Part shown: positions 55,104 through 63,906 of the stretch, in pieces
Numbering within the stretch: the first letter of the stretch is position 1
How the letters are laid out: each line of letters opens with the position of its first letter
Assembly: GCA_039972875.1 (NCBI GenBank)
Contig: JBDWMA010000051.1
Coordinates: 47,605-111,604, forward strand
Length of the DNA stretch: 64,000 bases
Direction: 5' to 3'
Source of the DNA: Pseudoruegeria sp039972875
Lineage (GTDB): Bacteria; Pseudomonadota; Alphaproteobacteria; Rhodobacterales; Rhodobacteraceae
Position numbers and translations under genes: made by a program
Notes under the pieces: generated by a model
What the model was told of the DNA's origin: nothing
Databases searched by the model: none
Seen by the model: only the letters and a program-made list of their open reading frames with translations

Positions 55104-56057
55104 TTAACCTGAACAGCTTGCACCACCAAGTACACAGAATTTGGCACAATGTGGGTGGTTGAGTTGAACGTCTTTTTCGGCTTCTTCTAGAGAATGTCCT
55201 AGGTCAAATTCTTTTTCATAGGGCAGTAATGTACAGGCAATAACGCTTGGTTTTTGTGCCCCTCGGTGTTTAACGACCATACGTGAAGAAGAACACATGA
55301 CATTGCTTGGGGAAACATCAAGAATGTCCCAGCATGCCGTTGTTATTTCAGGAACTTCGACGGATTCGTCCATTTCCGGAAACAGGACTGTTTCAGCTGG
55401 ATTGTTTGGGTCAATAGTAAATCCATACCGCTCAAATAGTTCACCAAATGATAGTCGCGCAGTCGCGTCATCCTCTGCCCAGAGCTGACGCCCGGCAACT
55501 GCCAACTTCGCATCCTGAGATTTTAACCAAAGCATACCTTCGATGGTTCGTTTGAACCCACCCATGCCACGGATTGCATCGTGTTGGGTTTCTGACCAAT
55601 GATCCAAGGATATCCGAAAGGTCAGTTTGTCTCGGTATTGGTTGATGACTTCCCCAAGGCGACCTTTGACAGATTTACGCATCATGGGTTGCATGGCATT
55701 GGTCAAAACGAGAACCTCATATCCACGCTGTAGGCACCGATCCATCATTTCGACCATTTGTGGGTTCATGAACGGTTCACCGCCCGTAAAAGCGATTTCT
55801 GTTACGCCCCATTTGCGATCATCAAGTTGGTCAAGGTAGGTGCTGACTTCATCTGCGGTCAAATAGACCAGCGCATCATTGGACGGCGAGGACTCGATGT
55901 AACAATTGACACAGGCAATGTTACAAAGGGTTCCGGTGTTAAACCACAATGTCTGTGGGTTCTTTAGTGCAACGGATGCTCTGGTTTCACCCTTGGCTGT
56001 CACAAAGGGATCGTCAAATTTGCCTATATTGGCGGAAATTGAAGTTGTGTCTTTCAT
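55104..56057 (-). CDS. Radical SAM protein with C-terminal Cys-rich (SPASM-like) region
   Basis: A 317-residue radical SAM enzyme with Cys45-x3-Cys49-x2-Cys52 for the SAM-bound 4Fe-4S cluster, then TGGEPF and a typical TIM-barrel pattern. C-terminal Cys242, Cys255, Cys275, Cys304, Cys308 and Cys315 suggest an auxiliary cluster in the manner of SPASM or twitch domains. ATG 56057 (MKDTTSISANIGKF) is chosen; 33 upstream codons are ignored. No peptide substrate or partner gene is visible next to it, so the product is unknown. It faces the zwf operon. Confidence 0.85.
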   Translation of the reverse strand: MKDTTSISANIGKFDDPFVTAKGETRASVALKNPQTLWFNTGTLCNIACVNCYIESSPSNDALVYLTADEVSTYLDQLDDRKWGVTEIAFTGGEPFMNPQMVEMMDRCLQRGYEVLVLTNAMQPMMRKSVKGRLGEVINQYRDKLTFRISLDHWSETQHDAIRGMGGFKRTIEGMLWLKSQDAKLAVAGRQLWAEDDATARLSFGELFERYGFTIDPNNPAETVLFPEMDESVEVPEITTACWDILDVSPSNVMCSSSRMVVKHRGAQKPSVIACTLLPYEKEFDLGHSLEEAEKDVQLNHPHCAKFCVLGGASCSG

Positions 56058-56199
56058 TTGACCCGTGCCTTGGTATGACCTGTTTTGCTGTGCTATCGTG
56101 CTGATCCTTGTGTGGAAAGGGGATCTTACAAAGTTTGACGCAGATGTGATATTCAAAGCGTACGCTAGACTTGTGCCGCAACACGGGTTAAGTAGTCAG

Positions 56200-56213
56200 C
56201 GTTAGCGCTAACA
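56200..56213. promoter_or_regulatory. CceR-like operator upstream of zwf
   Basis: CGTTAGCGCTAACA matches 13 of 14 positions of TGTTAGCGCTAACA and lies 16 bases before the zwf ATG, within the likely leader, a position suited to repression. Confidence 0.7.
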
Positions 56214-56229
56214 ATTAACTGAGGGCATC

Positions 56230-57681
56230 ATGGTATCGCGCGTAATTCCAGTCGATCCGTTCGATCTTGTAATCTTTGGAGGGACGGGGGATCTAGCACA
56301 TCGTAAGATCCTTCCGGGTCTTTATTTGCGGTATCTGTCAGGGCAAATGCCTGAAGGGTCTCGGATTATTGGCGCTGCCCGCACGGCGCAAGATTCGGCG
56401 GCATTCCGAGAATTTGTAAAATCTGGCATTGATGAGTTCGTTTCCGCAGAGAAAAATGATGCTGATAAGGTCGATCAATTTCTTAAACATATTGAATACG
56501 TTCGTGTGGATGCCAAGGGCACTGAAGGCTGGCCAGAACTTGCCAACCTGATGCGTAAAGATGTGGTCAAAGCGTTCTATTTTTCTGTCGCGCCGTCTTT
56601 GTTTGGCGATTTGGCGGAACGCCTACATATTAACGGAATTGCTGACGAAAAATCACGCATTGTTGTCGAAAAGCCATTTGGTCGAGATTTGGCGTCGGCC
56701 AAAGCGTTGAATGGTGTTTTAGCGCAGCATTTTGATGAAACACAGATTTATCGGATTGATCACTATCTGGGCAAAGAAACGGTTCAAAACTTGATGGCCG
56801 TTCGATTTGGCAACATCTTGTTTGAACCTCTCTGGAGTGCACAGTACATTGATCACATTCAGATCACTGTTGCTGAAACGGTCGGTGTTGGTGGGCGCGG
56901 AGAATACTATAATCGTTCGGGCGCTATGCGTGACATGGTACAAAATCATTTAATGCAACTTTTGTGTTTGATTGCGATGGAACCGCCTTCGCAGTTTGAA
57001 CCAGATGCTGTTCGAGATGAAAAACTTAAAGTTATTCGGGCGCTTGATCCGGTTTCTTCAAGTGAAATCGTACGTGGTCAATATCGCGCAAACGGTGATG
57101 AGCCATCCTATAAAGACGATTCTGGTGATCCGAACTCAACAACCGAGAGCTTTATCGCCATGAAGGTTCAGATTTCAAACTGGCGTTGGGCTGGAACGCC
57201 AATTTATTTGCGGACCGGTAAGAAATTGCGCGCCCGCGCTAGCGAAATTGCGGTTGTTTTCAAAGATCCACCGCATTCCATTTTTGGCCCTCAAGAGGGG
57301 CGGCGTGGCAATGTTCTTGTGATTCGACTGCAACCTGATGAAGGAATGAACCTACGGGTGACGATCAAAGAACCGGGCCCTGGTGGGATGCGTCTGATGG
57401 AAGTCCCATTGGACATGAGCTTTGCTGAGGCCGTTGGTGATGACGCAGAGGATGTACCTGACGCCTACGAGCGCTTGATCATGGATGTGATCCGTGGCAA
57501 CCAGACGTTGTTTATGCGCGGTGATGAAGTTGAGGCCGCATGGGCTTGGACAGATCCGATGATCAACGGTTGGGAAGAAAGCCGAACAGTTCCGGAGCAA
57601 TACGATGCTGGCGGGTCTGGACCGGATGGTTCGCTTGGCTTGTTGGTTCGTGATGGGCGCCGCTGGAGGGAAATTAAGTAA
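56230..57681 (+). CDS. zwf: Glucose-6-phosphate 1-dehydrogenase
   Basis: Zwf oxidises glucose 6-phosphate to 6-phosphogluconolactone, the entry to the Entner-Doudoroff and pentose phosphate routes. The 483-residue protein has the NADP motif FGGTGDLAHRKILPGLY at the N-terminus, the active-site RIDHYLGKETVQN (about residue 175) and the IEKPFG-like VVEKPFGRDL. CTGAGGG is 7 bases before the start. First gene of zwf-pgl-pgi; operator 16 bases upstream. Confidence 0.97.
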   Translation: MVSRVIPVDPFDLVIFGGTGDLAHRKILPGLYLRYLSGQMPEGSRIIGAARTAQDSAAFREFVKSGIDEFVSAEKNDADKVDQFLKHIEYVRVDAKGTEGWPELANLMRKDVVKAFYFSVAPSLFGDLAERLHINGIADEKSRIVVEKPFGRDLASAKALNGVLAQHFDETQIYRIDHYLGKETVQNLMAVRFGNILFEPLWSAQYIDHIQITVAETVGVGGRGEYYNRSGAMRDMVQNHLMQLLCLIAMEPPSQFEPDAVRDEKLKVIRALDPVSSSEIVRGQYRANGDEPSYKDDSGDPNSTTESFIAMKVQISNWRWAGTPIYLRTGKKLRARASEIAVVFKDPPHSIFGPQEGRRGNVLVIRLQPDEGMNLRVTIKEPGPGGMRLMEVPLDMSFAEAVGDDAEDVPDAYERLIMDVIRGNQTLFMRGDEVEAAWAWTDPMINGWEESRTVPEQYDAGGSGPDGSLGLLVRDGRRWREIK

Positions 57682-58355
57682 TGGATTTCGTAACCTACCC
57701 GGATCGCGACCTGATGATGCTTCAGATCGCCGACAAAATTGCCTCTGAACTGGCAATGATGCTGCATCACGAAGATAGAGTGAGCTTGGCGGTGCCCGGT
57801 GGGACAACGCCGGGACCAATATTTGACGATCTATGTGCGGCTGATATCGATTGGGCGCGCGTTGATGTGCTCCTGACAGATGAACGTTGGGTGCCAGAGA
57901 CATCGGATCGCTCAAACACTCGGTTGTTGAAGCAACGTTTATTGACCGGAAAGGCTGCAGCGGCGCGTTTAATTCCGCTTTATGCAGATGCACCCACCCC
58001 AGAGGAAAAATTAGCGGAGCTATCAGCCACAGTTGATGGGATCCTGCCGCTGTCGGTTTGCCTATTGGGGATGGGGGCAGATATGCACACCGCCAGTCTG
58101 TTCCCCGGTGCCGATCTTTTGGCCGATGGGCTTGCGTCTGATGCGCCGGCCTTGTTGCCAATGCGTGCACCTACTGCGCCGGAACCGCGTATTACACTGT
58201 CTGCGCGGGTCATTAACAGCGCGATCGAAAAACACATCGTTATTACAGGGGCAGAGAAAAAAGAGGCATTGGAACGTGCAAAAACACTGCACGATCCTAT
58301 GCAAGCTCCGGTTTCTGCAATTTATTCTGGCGCCACAATTCATTGGGCTGAGTGA
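57681..58355 (+). CDS. pgl: 6-phosphogluconolactonase
   Basis: Pgl hydrolyses 6-phosphogluconolactone to 6-phosphogluconate. The 224-residue protein has the GlmS/NagB-like sugar-phosphate fold with LAVPGGTTPGPIFDDL near residue 35, DERWVPETSDRSNTRLLK and the VSAIYSG tail. The start overlaps the zwf stop (TAATG), so translation is coupled to that of zwf. Confidence 0.94.
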   Translation: MDFVTYPDRDLMMLQIADKIASELAMMLHHEDRVSLAVPGGTTPGPIFDDLCAADIDWARVDVLLTDERWVPETSDRSNTRLLKQRLLTGKAAAARLIPLYADAPTPEEKLAELSATVDGILPLSVCLLGMGADMHTASLFPGADLLADGLASDAPALLPMRAPTAPEPRITLSARVINSAIEKHIVITGAEKKEALERAKTLHDPMQAPVSAIYSGATIHWAE

Positions 58356-58357
58356 TC

Positions 58358-59962
58358 ATGACTTTCAAAGCACTTTCTGACTTACACGAAAAACACCAAG
58401 ATCGCAGTATTCTGTCGCTGTTCGAAAAATCCGGTCGGGCCGGGGATTTTTCCGCCACATTCGATGAATTATTGTTTGATTATTCAAAAACCAACATTGA
58501 TGCAGACACGCGCAATGCTCTGGTTGGTTTGGCAAAGGCTGCAGGTGTCGAAACGCGACGTACAGCCATGTTTACTGGCGAAAAGATTAACGACACCGAA
58601 GATCGTGCGGTCCTGCATACGGCATTGCGCAACCTAGATGATCGCCCAATATTTGTGGATGGACAGGATGTCATGCCAGGCGTTCTGGAAACCTTACATC
58701 GAATGGAGCGCTTTGCCAAAAATGTTCGGTCCGGCGCGTTTAAAGGGCAGGGTGGAGCGATTACCGATGTTGTGAATATTGGTATTGGCGGGTCTGACTT
58801 GGGGCCGGTGATGGGCACAATTGCTTTGTCTCCATTCCACGATGGGCCCAAAGTTCACTATGTTTCTAATGTCGATGGCGCACATATTGCGGACACGCTC
58901 AAAGGCCTGAATGCCGCGACCACGCTGGTTATTGTGGCATCTAAAACGTTTACGACCATTGAAACCATGACCAACGCGGCAACGGCCAAAGCTTGGATGG
59001 CCCAAACGGTTAACGATCCGGGTGCGCAATTTGCCGCCTTGTCGACCAGTGACGAAAAAACTGCTGCATTTGGGATATCAGCTGATCGCGTGTTCGGATT
59101 CGAAGATTGGGTCGGAGGGCGCTATTCAATGTGGGGCCCAATCGGTTTGCCTATGATGCTGGCCATCGGCCCGGATAATTTTCGTGCGTTCCTTGAGGGC
59201 GGGCAATCTATGGACAAACATTTCTGTGAGGCGGATCTCGCGGAAAACCTACCGGTTTTGCTTGCCCTGGTTGGGGTTTGGCACAATCAAATCTGTGGTT
59301 ATGCGACTCGTGCTGTTTTGCCATATGAACAACGCCTGTCCAGATTACCGGCCTATCTGCAGCAGTTGGAAATGGAATCCAACGGCAAGTCTGTGAAAAT
59401 GGACGGCTCTGCCATCCAAGGTGCATGTGGTCCTGTGGTTTGGGGGGAGCCTGGAACAAATGGACAGCACGCGTTTTATCAGCTGATTCACCAAGGAACT
59501 CGAGTCGTTCCATGCGAGTTTATGGTTGGCGCACAAGGGTTTGAAGCCGATCTTTCACACCAGCACACGCTATTGATGGCCAACTGTCTTGCTCAATCAG
59601 AGGCCTTGTTACGTGGTCGTTCTTTGGACGAAGCCCGTAGCATTATGGCCGCAAAAGGGTTGACGGGAGATGAGCTTGAACGCCAAGCAAAACATCGAGT
59701 GTTTCCAGGAAATCGGCCAACGACAACATTGCTATACCCGCAACTAACACCTCGCGTATTGGGGCAGATAATCGCCTTGTACGAACACCGTGTGTTTGTT
59801 GAAGGTGTAATTTTGGGATTGAATTCCTATGACCAATGGGGCGTTGAGTTGGGCAAAGAACTGGCAAGCGCGCTGCAGGATGTGGTGACTGGCGATGCGT
59901 CTACCGATGGCAAAGACGGATCAACAACGCAATTGGTGAAATTTCTGCAAGCCAACGGCTGA
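58358..59962 (+). CDS. pgi: Glucose-6-phosphate isomerase
   Basis: Pgi interconverts glucose 6-phosphate and fructose 6-phosphate. The 534-residue protein has the family signatures beginning DVVNIGIGGSDLGPVM, VASKTFTTIETMTNA, GGRYSMWGPIGLP and the active-site residues around QQLEMESNGKSV. Translation can start at GTG 58352 (overlapping the pgl stop) or ATG 58358; the latter is listed. It is the last gene before the inserted element. Confidence 0.96.
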   Translation: MTFKALSDLHEKHQDRSILSLFEKSGRAGDFSATFDELLFDYSKTNIDADTRNALVGLAKAAGVETRRTAMFTGEKINDTEDRAVLHTALRNLDDRPIFVDGQDVMPGVLETLHRMERFAKNVRSGAFKGQGGAITDVVNIGIGGSDLGPVMGTIALSPFHDGPKVHYVSNVDGAHIADTLKGLNAATTLVIVASKTFTTIETMTNAATAKAWMAQTVNDPGAQFAALSTSDEKTAAFGISADRVFGFEDWVGGRYSMWGPIGLPMMLAIGPDNFRAFLEGGQSMDKHFCEADLAENLPVLLALVGVWHNQICGYATRAVLPYEQRLSRLPAYLQQLEMESNGKSVKMDGSAIQGACGPVVWGEPGTNGQHAFYQLIHQGTRVVPCEFMVGAQGFEADLSHQHTLLMANCLAQSEALLRGRSLDEARSIMAAKGLTGDELERQAKHRVFPGNRPTTTLLYPQLTPRVLGQIIALYEHRVFVEGVILGLNSYDQWGVELGKELASALQDVVTGDASTDGKDGSTTQLVKFLQANG

Positions 59963-59974
59963 TTGTCTGTAAGT

Positions 59975-60018
59975 TGGAGCGGGTAACGAGAATCGAACTC
60001 GTAACTAAAGCTTGGGAA
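59975..60018 (-). other. attL-type remnant: 3' part of a tRNA-Gly gene
   Basis: On the minus strand these bases run from the anticodon loop TTCCCAA through GCTTT, a 4-base variable loop, the T-arm ACGAG-TTCGATT-CTCGT, the acceptor strand TACCCGC, the discriminator T and CCA. This is the 3' portion of a glycine tRNA with anticodon CCC; its 5' half is absent upstream (60019 onwards is AT-rich). It lies directly beside the integrase gene, as expected for the attachment-site duplicate left by integration into the 3' end of a tRNA gene. Confidence 0.8.
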
Positions 60019-60056
60019 TATGTAATAGTATATGGCTAAGATGTTGTAATCTATTA

Positions 60057-61130
60057 TTAATTTTTGCGGGTCTGGGGGATTCTCTGGGGGTTGTTGATTT
60101 TTGGATACGTGCCTGCCACGCTCCAATCATCCAAAGCAACGCGCATGTCGTTAGTTACGACGTGCGCGTAACGCATGGTTGTGGCTATGTCTTTATGTCC
60201 TAGCATTTTTGAAACTAAACTTATGTTTTGTGTTCTGCGCAGCATTCTTGTTGCAAATGTGTGCCGTAGGTCGTGAAACCTAAAGTTGTCAATATCTGCA
60301 TCTTTTAGCGCCTTTCGAAAAGCCGTGCCAAACACCCCACCGCCCGGAAGGATTGGAATGCGTTCTAGGCTGTGTCCGTCGATGCGCGTGAAAACAAGTT
60401 TACGGTGTTCCAACACGTTTGATCTGGGCAAAGCAGATAGAAGCGCGGCCAATTCATCATTGATCGGAAAGATCATCATGTCGTCGCCCTTAAGTCTGAA
60501 TGTCATCTCAAGATTAACTAAATCCACGTCACGCCAAAGAAGGCCGGTGATGGTGCTAATCCGTGCCCCGGTCATTAAGGCAAAGGAAACGAACGGGTGA
60601 TATTCCTGTGGGAGTGCAAAAAACAGATCTCTTTGTTCTTCCTGGGAGAGCTCTCTGACGCGCTCGCGGGCCTCTTTTGTTTCAGCACCCTTGTAGTCAA
60701 GATCGGGTTGGGGTGCTTTATAGACCTTCCCCATGTGCCTAATTGCCCGTCCCAGCATTTGCAAATGACGGTTTACAGTGCTGTTTGCGCATGTGGCTCT
60801 GTGCTTTGAGACGTACCTCATCAAATCTGCATTTGTCAGCTTAGACAGCTGCATATTGCCATTCATGAAGGATAATAAAACACGAGCTTGGCTTTTAGTT
60901 GTGCTTTCGGATGGCGTTCCTAGGATCTTGTCCTTGATGTACGTACCTAAGGCCTCAGATAGAGTGTAATCGCTACCTCGTATCGCTTGTGACTTCGCTG
61001 ATGATCTAACCTGTGCTTCTATTTCTTTCGCTTTTTCGTAGTCTTCTGTCCCAGTAGAGCCTCGAAAGCGATTACCTCCGACGATGATGTCGTATTGGTA
61101 GACTCGGGTTTTCTTTGTTCTGAATGGCAT
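60057..61130 (-). CDS. Tyrosine-type integrase
   Basis: A 357-residue site-specific recombinase with an N-terminal arm-binding/core-binding part and a catalytic domain showing Arg190 (TGARISTITGLLWRD), the HxxR box HDLRHTF (His286, Arg289), His312 (GHKD) and the nucleophile Tyr321 (TTMRYAH). It ends 39 bases from the tRNA-Gly remnant, the usual place for an integrase next to its attachment site. The first 112 bases overlap the upstream HTH gene in another frame; GAGG 10 bases before ATG 61130 supports the start. Confidence 0.95.
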   Translation of the reverse strand: MPFRTKKTRVYQYDIIVGGNRFRGSTGTEDYEKAKEIEAQVRSSAKSQAIRGSDYTLSEALGTYIKDKILGTPSESTTKSQARVLLSFMNGNMQLSKLTNADLMRYVSKHRATCANSTVNRHLQMLGRAIRHMGKVYKAPQPDLDYKGAETKEARERVRELSQEEQRDLFFALPQEYHPFVSFALMTGARISTITGLLWRDVDLVNLEMTFRLKGDDMMIFPINDELAALLSALPRSNVLEHRKLVFTRIDGHSLERIPILPGGGVFGTAFRKALKDADIDNFRFHDLRHTFATRMLRRTQNISLVSKMLGHKDIATTMRYAHVVTNDMRVALDDWSVAGTYPKINNPQRIPQTRKN

Positions 61131-61306
61131 TTTGTTTGTGCCTCGATATATTCCATCAAATCGTCATGGCGATACCGGATGGCTCCGCGCGTGACTTCGA
61201 CCCACTTTAATCCTCGACCTCTACAGCGTTGCAAGGATTTTTGACAAACCCCCAATAGACTGGCCGCGTCTGCAGGTTTTAAAAGCGGGCCTCTCACATC
61301 ACCCAT
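61019..61306 (-). CDS. HTH (excisionase-like) DNA-binding protein
   Basis: A 95-residue protein whose N-terminal part (LLKPADAASLLGVCQKSLQR, then WVEVTRGAIRYRHDDLMEYI) is a winged helix-turn-helix of the excisionase/MerR type used by integrated elements as excisionase or directionality factor. The C-terminal 35 residues are Ser/Thr/Lys rich and lie over the integrase start. GGAGGG is 8 bases before ATG 61306. It starts inside the stop of the upstream gene (8-base overlap). Confidence 0.85.
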   Translation of the reverse strand: MGDVRGPLLKPADAASLLGVCQKSLQRCRGRGLKWVEVTRGAIRYRHDDLMEYIEAQTKCHSEQRKPESTNTTSSSEVIAFEALLGQKTTKKRKK

Positions 61307-61610
61307 CTGTCTGGCCCTCCCGTTTTGCATGTTTAGCCTTTATGTATTCAGCGATCTCCTGCGCTGTAGCCGATGGTTTCAAGGCGGATAGGATAAGTTT
61401 GTCATTGTGTGCTTGTGCGGCACTCTTGGCCTCTTGGAGGCCGCCATTAAATCTCTCGCCACAGGAGGTTCCGGGAAACTTACAGTAACCAAAGCCGTCG
61501 ATAGCCCAAGCTGTGTATGGCTGGCCTAAGCAGGATATTGCGCCATAAGTGACCTGATCAATTAAGGCCCAAACCAACGGCTTAACGGTTACGTTTATGT
61601 TATCGGTCAT
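61299..61610 (-). CDS. Unknown phage-type protein
   Basis: A 103-residue protein with VKPLVWALIDQVTYGAISCL at the N-terminus, a middle with AWAIDGFGYCKFPG, and a C-terminal helix (ALKPSATAQEIAEYIKAKHAK). Proteins with a KPLVW start and an Ala-rich helix are common hypothetical genes of alphaproteobacterial prophages; no function is known. Start ATG 61610 has GGAGGG 8 bases upstream. Confidence 0.7.
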   Translation of the reverse strand: MTDNINVTVKPLVWALIDQVTYGAISCLGQPYTAWAIDGFGYCKFPGTSCGERFNGGLQEAKSAAQAHNDKLILSALKPSATAQEIAEYIKAKHAKREGQTDG

Positions 61611-61669
61611 CTGTTTGGCCCTCCTGTTCTCCATCGCTGCCCACTGTCGCCAATGGGCAGGCAAAGAGA

Positions 61670-62704
61670 TCAGTGTTCTGGCGTGCCCATGAGGGTCAGC
61701 AGGCCGGTTTCGTCTGTGGCGGTTTGCACGGCCTCTTTGAATGCCGCCTCGAACACTTTTTCAGGATTAAGAACCTGCAGGGTGAAGACAACGTTCGAGC
61801 CGCTTTTTTTGTACCGGAACCGAACGGCCATGCGGTATGGCGCGCCGCCTAGAAAGACGGGTATCGCGATTATTAGCAGGGTTGGTAAGCGTAAGGGTTT
61901 GCCGTCTGGTGCTTTGTGTTCGTTTACAAACTGGATTTCCTTTTCACCTGTCTCCCGATTGCTGACGATGGTCAGGTTGCTGGTTTCGTGAATTTGGAAT
62001 TGTTTAGACATACCTAGAAATTGAGTAAGTTGGCCAAATCGTCCTTCGATTTTTTGGGATGTTTGGATTAACCGGTTTTCCCAACTTTCGTTTTCATCGT
62101 TCTCGTTGCCTTGGATGATGGCTGGCGTGGGGTCCATGATGTCCAGAGCGTGAAGTTCAATGAATTCCCCCATTTCGTCCTTGCTCATGGTCTTTGGCAG
62201 CTGGTTGCCTGCTCCGGTCACCGCCATCCATGCTTTCCATTCGTTTGAGAGTGGGAAGTCATAGATCGCGCGGTGGTGGCAATGGCTGGCGGTCGGGTCT
62301 CCGTCCGGGTTGATGTTATCGATGTCACCCTGCGCGTGATAATCGGCAATGCAAGTCAGGCCTGGTGCCGACATCACAGGATTTGCAAAAAGAACGGATG
62401 TTGCGCCTTTGAATCGGTTTGTCCAGGCGATCAGGCTCTGAAGGTCCGTTAGGGCTGCGGTTCCTTTGCGACGGGCAGGTTTTAGATATTCCGCGGTTGC
62501 CCGGATTGATGTTGTCAGGTCGGAAACTATCCGATGATTTGGCAGCGTGACCAGTGCAGCGGTCTTGAAATCAAACGTTTTAGGAATTTGGATCTCATCG
62601 TGGTGACCCAGATCCTCCATCATTTTTTGCATCGTCTGGGCGGGGTTTTCGAATTCTGTGTTTTCCATTGGATTACTCGTTTTGGGTAGGTTGAGGGGGG
62701 TCAA
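61670..62704 (-). CDS. DUF2303 (YfdQ-like) phage protein
   Basis: A 344-residue protein that resembles DUF2303/YfdQ proteins of phages: ALVTLPNHRIVSDLTTSI near the N-terminus, TSVLFANPVMSAPGLTCIADYH, and EWKAWMAVTG in the middle. The family is found in prophage gene clusters near recombination functions; its activity is not known. The start is uncertain: ATG 62704 overlaps the upstream stop (ATGA), while ATG 62668 (MENTEFENPAQTM) lies 12 codons on. Confidence 0.8.
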   Translation of the reverse strand: MTPLNLPKTSNPMENTEFENPAQTMQKMMEDLGHHDEIQIPKTFDFKTAALVTLPNHRIVSDLTTSIRATAEYLKPARRKGTAALTDLQSLIAWTNRFKGATSVLFANPVMSAPGLTCIADYHAQGDIDNINPDGDPTASHCHHRAIYDFPLSNEWKAWMAVTGAGNQLPKTMSKDEMGEFIELHALDIMDPTPAIIQGNENDENESWENRLIQTSQKIEGRFGQLTQFLGMSKQFQIHETSNLTIVSNRETGEKEIQFVNEHKAPDGKPLRLPTLLIIAIPVFLGGAPYRMAVRFRYKKSGSNVVFTLQVLNPEKVFEAAFKEAVQTATDETGLLTLMGTPEH

Positions 62705-63150
62705 TCGACGTCGCGGACTTCGCCGGTTTCTGGGTCGTATCCAGCGTCTTCGACATCACGGACGGGTTGGTTCATTTGTTTCATCATCGGGCTGTAAAGC
62801 GTCAATTCGCCTGCATCATTGATGTAGGCGCTCGCACTTGAGGGTGGTCTTTTTGGCGCTTTGAACGTAACCGTCCCGCCCATACCGACGTCTCCGGCGT
62901 TTCCAACCACATAGCTAAGCTGGATGGTCATTGCACCACTGCAGCCTTTCGGTCCGTGTTCATTGTTGTGATCCAGCAGGTCCTGCATAAGGGTTTTGTG
63001 CCCAGATATGATATGTTCCAGGAACTCTCCTCGATCAAACAGGAGCAGGATCTGTTCGAAGGTGCGCATTTTGTAGGGGTCATGGGGTTCCACCTGATTC
63101 ACTTTTGCTGGTGGCTCTGATCGTTTGTTCATTGATGTAACTCCAGTCAT
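62701..63150 (-). CDS. Unknown phage-type protein
   Basis: A 149-residue polar protein. A helix-rich middle (TFEQILLLFDRGEFLEHIISG, then LLDHNNEHGPKGCSGAMTIQ) and a C-terminal YDPETGEVRDVD that is typical of accessory phage proteins. I chose ATG 63150 because AAGGAA is 8 bases upstream; ATG 63156 lies only 2 bases from it. No family recognised. It is linked by ATGA overlap to the DUF2303 gene. Confidence 0.7.
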   Translation of the reverse strand: MTGVTSMNKRSEPPAKVNQVEPHDPYKMRTFEQILLLFDRGEFLEHIISGHKTLMQDLLDHNNEHGPKGCSGAMTIQLSYVVGNAGDVGMGGTVTFKAPKRPPSSASAYINDAGELTLYSPMMKQMNQPVRDVEDAGYDPETGEVRDVD

Positions 63151-63162
63151 GGGCATGGTTCC

Positions 63163-63414
63163 TTATCTTGGGGAGGCTTGTTTTCCGGTCCACATGTCGA
63201 ATTCTGTTTGCAGGATCGCAAATCGCTTCCGTGCGGATTCGATGCGGTTCAGGTCACGGCGGCTGCGGATGCCGCAGCAGTTGCGCAGGTATTCTGCAGC
63301 GGCGGCTTGGTTGAATTGGGTGTTGGGAACCCCGCTGCGGATGGCGGCGAATTTCTGAAAGCGCGGATCGTTGCAGAGTATTCCGGCCCATTGTGAGCCG
63401 TTTCGATCAATCAT
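63163..63414 (-). CDS. Unknown small phage-type protein
   Basis: An 83-residue basic, helical protein (about residues 35-75 with AAAAEYLRNCCGIRSRRDLN and ESARKRFAILQTEFDMW). It may bind nucleic acid because of the Arg/Lys pattern, but this is only an impression. It overlaps the upstream gene by 8 bases and lies 12 bases before the next. Confidence 0.65.
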   Translation of the reverse strand: MIDRNGSQWAGILCNDPRFQKFAAIRSGVPNTQFNQAAAAEYLRNCCGIRSRRDLNRIESARKRFAILQTEFDMWTGKQASPR

Positions 63415-63607
63415 TATCGTCCGCCTCGATTATGCCAATTGAGATCAGGCGCTCTGCGGCGTCGATCAGGGCTGTTTCGCGATCGGGGTGATCTTGTTCT
63501 GTGGTGGCTTCGGATGTGTCGTGTACGATCCAGCGGCCTTCTGTTTCATCATAGCCATGGTGGATGATGATGCGCGGGGATGTCGGGCAAAAGGGGGGGA
63601 GCATCAA
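63407..63607 (-). CDS. Unknown small acidic phage-type protein
   Basis: A 66-residue protein with a short beta-rich start (PRIIIHHGYDETEGRWIVHD) and an acidic helix with closing IGIIEADDND. The start is one of two adjacent ATG codons. It is joined to its neighbours by short overlaps at both ends, which supports a real gene. Function unknown. Confidence 0.6.
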   Translation of the reverse strand: MMLPPFCPTSPRIIIHHGYDETEGRWIVHDTSEATTEQDHPDRETALIDAAERLISIGIIEADDND

Positions 63608-63906
63608 TGCACGTTCCCGGTTGTGTCAATGTAGTGCAGGCGGGCAGGGCATTCGGGGCGCATGGTGCCGCCGGGGCAGGCGCATTTTGGCCATTGGTCA
63701 CACATAAAGCTGTTTATGTTTGGGCCGTTGGCGACATCCACGCCAACGCAATCAGGGGATCCGTTCAGAGGGATTAGTCCTGCGGGGCCTGTATTCCCCG
63801 CCTCTCTGGAAATGGGGCCTGATGGGTTGGCGTGGTGTGGTGCAGCGCCGGATTGAGTGAGGGCGCTGCGGCGGTGGTTCTGCGTTTCTATCCCCAAAAA
63901 TCGCAA
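63604..63906 (-). CDS. Unknown phage-type protein with CxxxCxC motif
   Basis: The frame is 100 residues long and overlaps the next gene by 4 bases (ATGA). The C-terminal 33 residues (MCDQWPKCACPGGTMRPECP, then a short tail) are compact and Cys-rich (possible metal site). The N-terminal part is low in structure, so the true start may be the ATG at 63705, giving only 33 residues. The 94 bases to the right edge hold nothing I can assign. Confidence 0.5.
   Translation of the reverse strand: MRFLGIETQNHRRSALTQSGAAPHHANPSGPISREAGNTGPAGLIPLNGSPDCVGVDVANGPNINSFMCDQWPKCACPGGTMRPECPARLHYIDTTGNVH

Noticed and set aside
59975..60018. Functional tRNA gene
   Set aside because: Only the anticodon loop to 3' end is present; the D-arm and 5' acceptor strand are absent, so it is a remnant.
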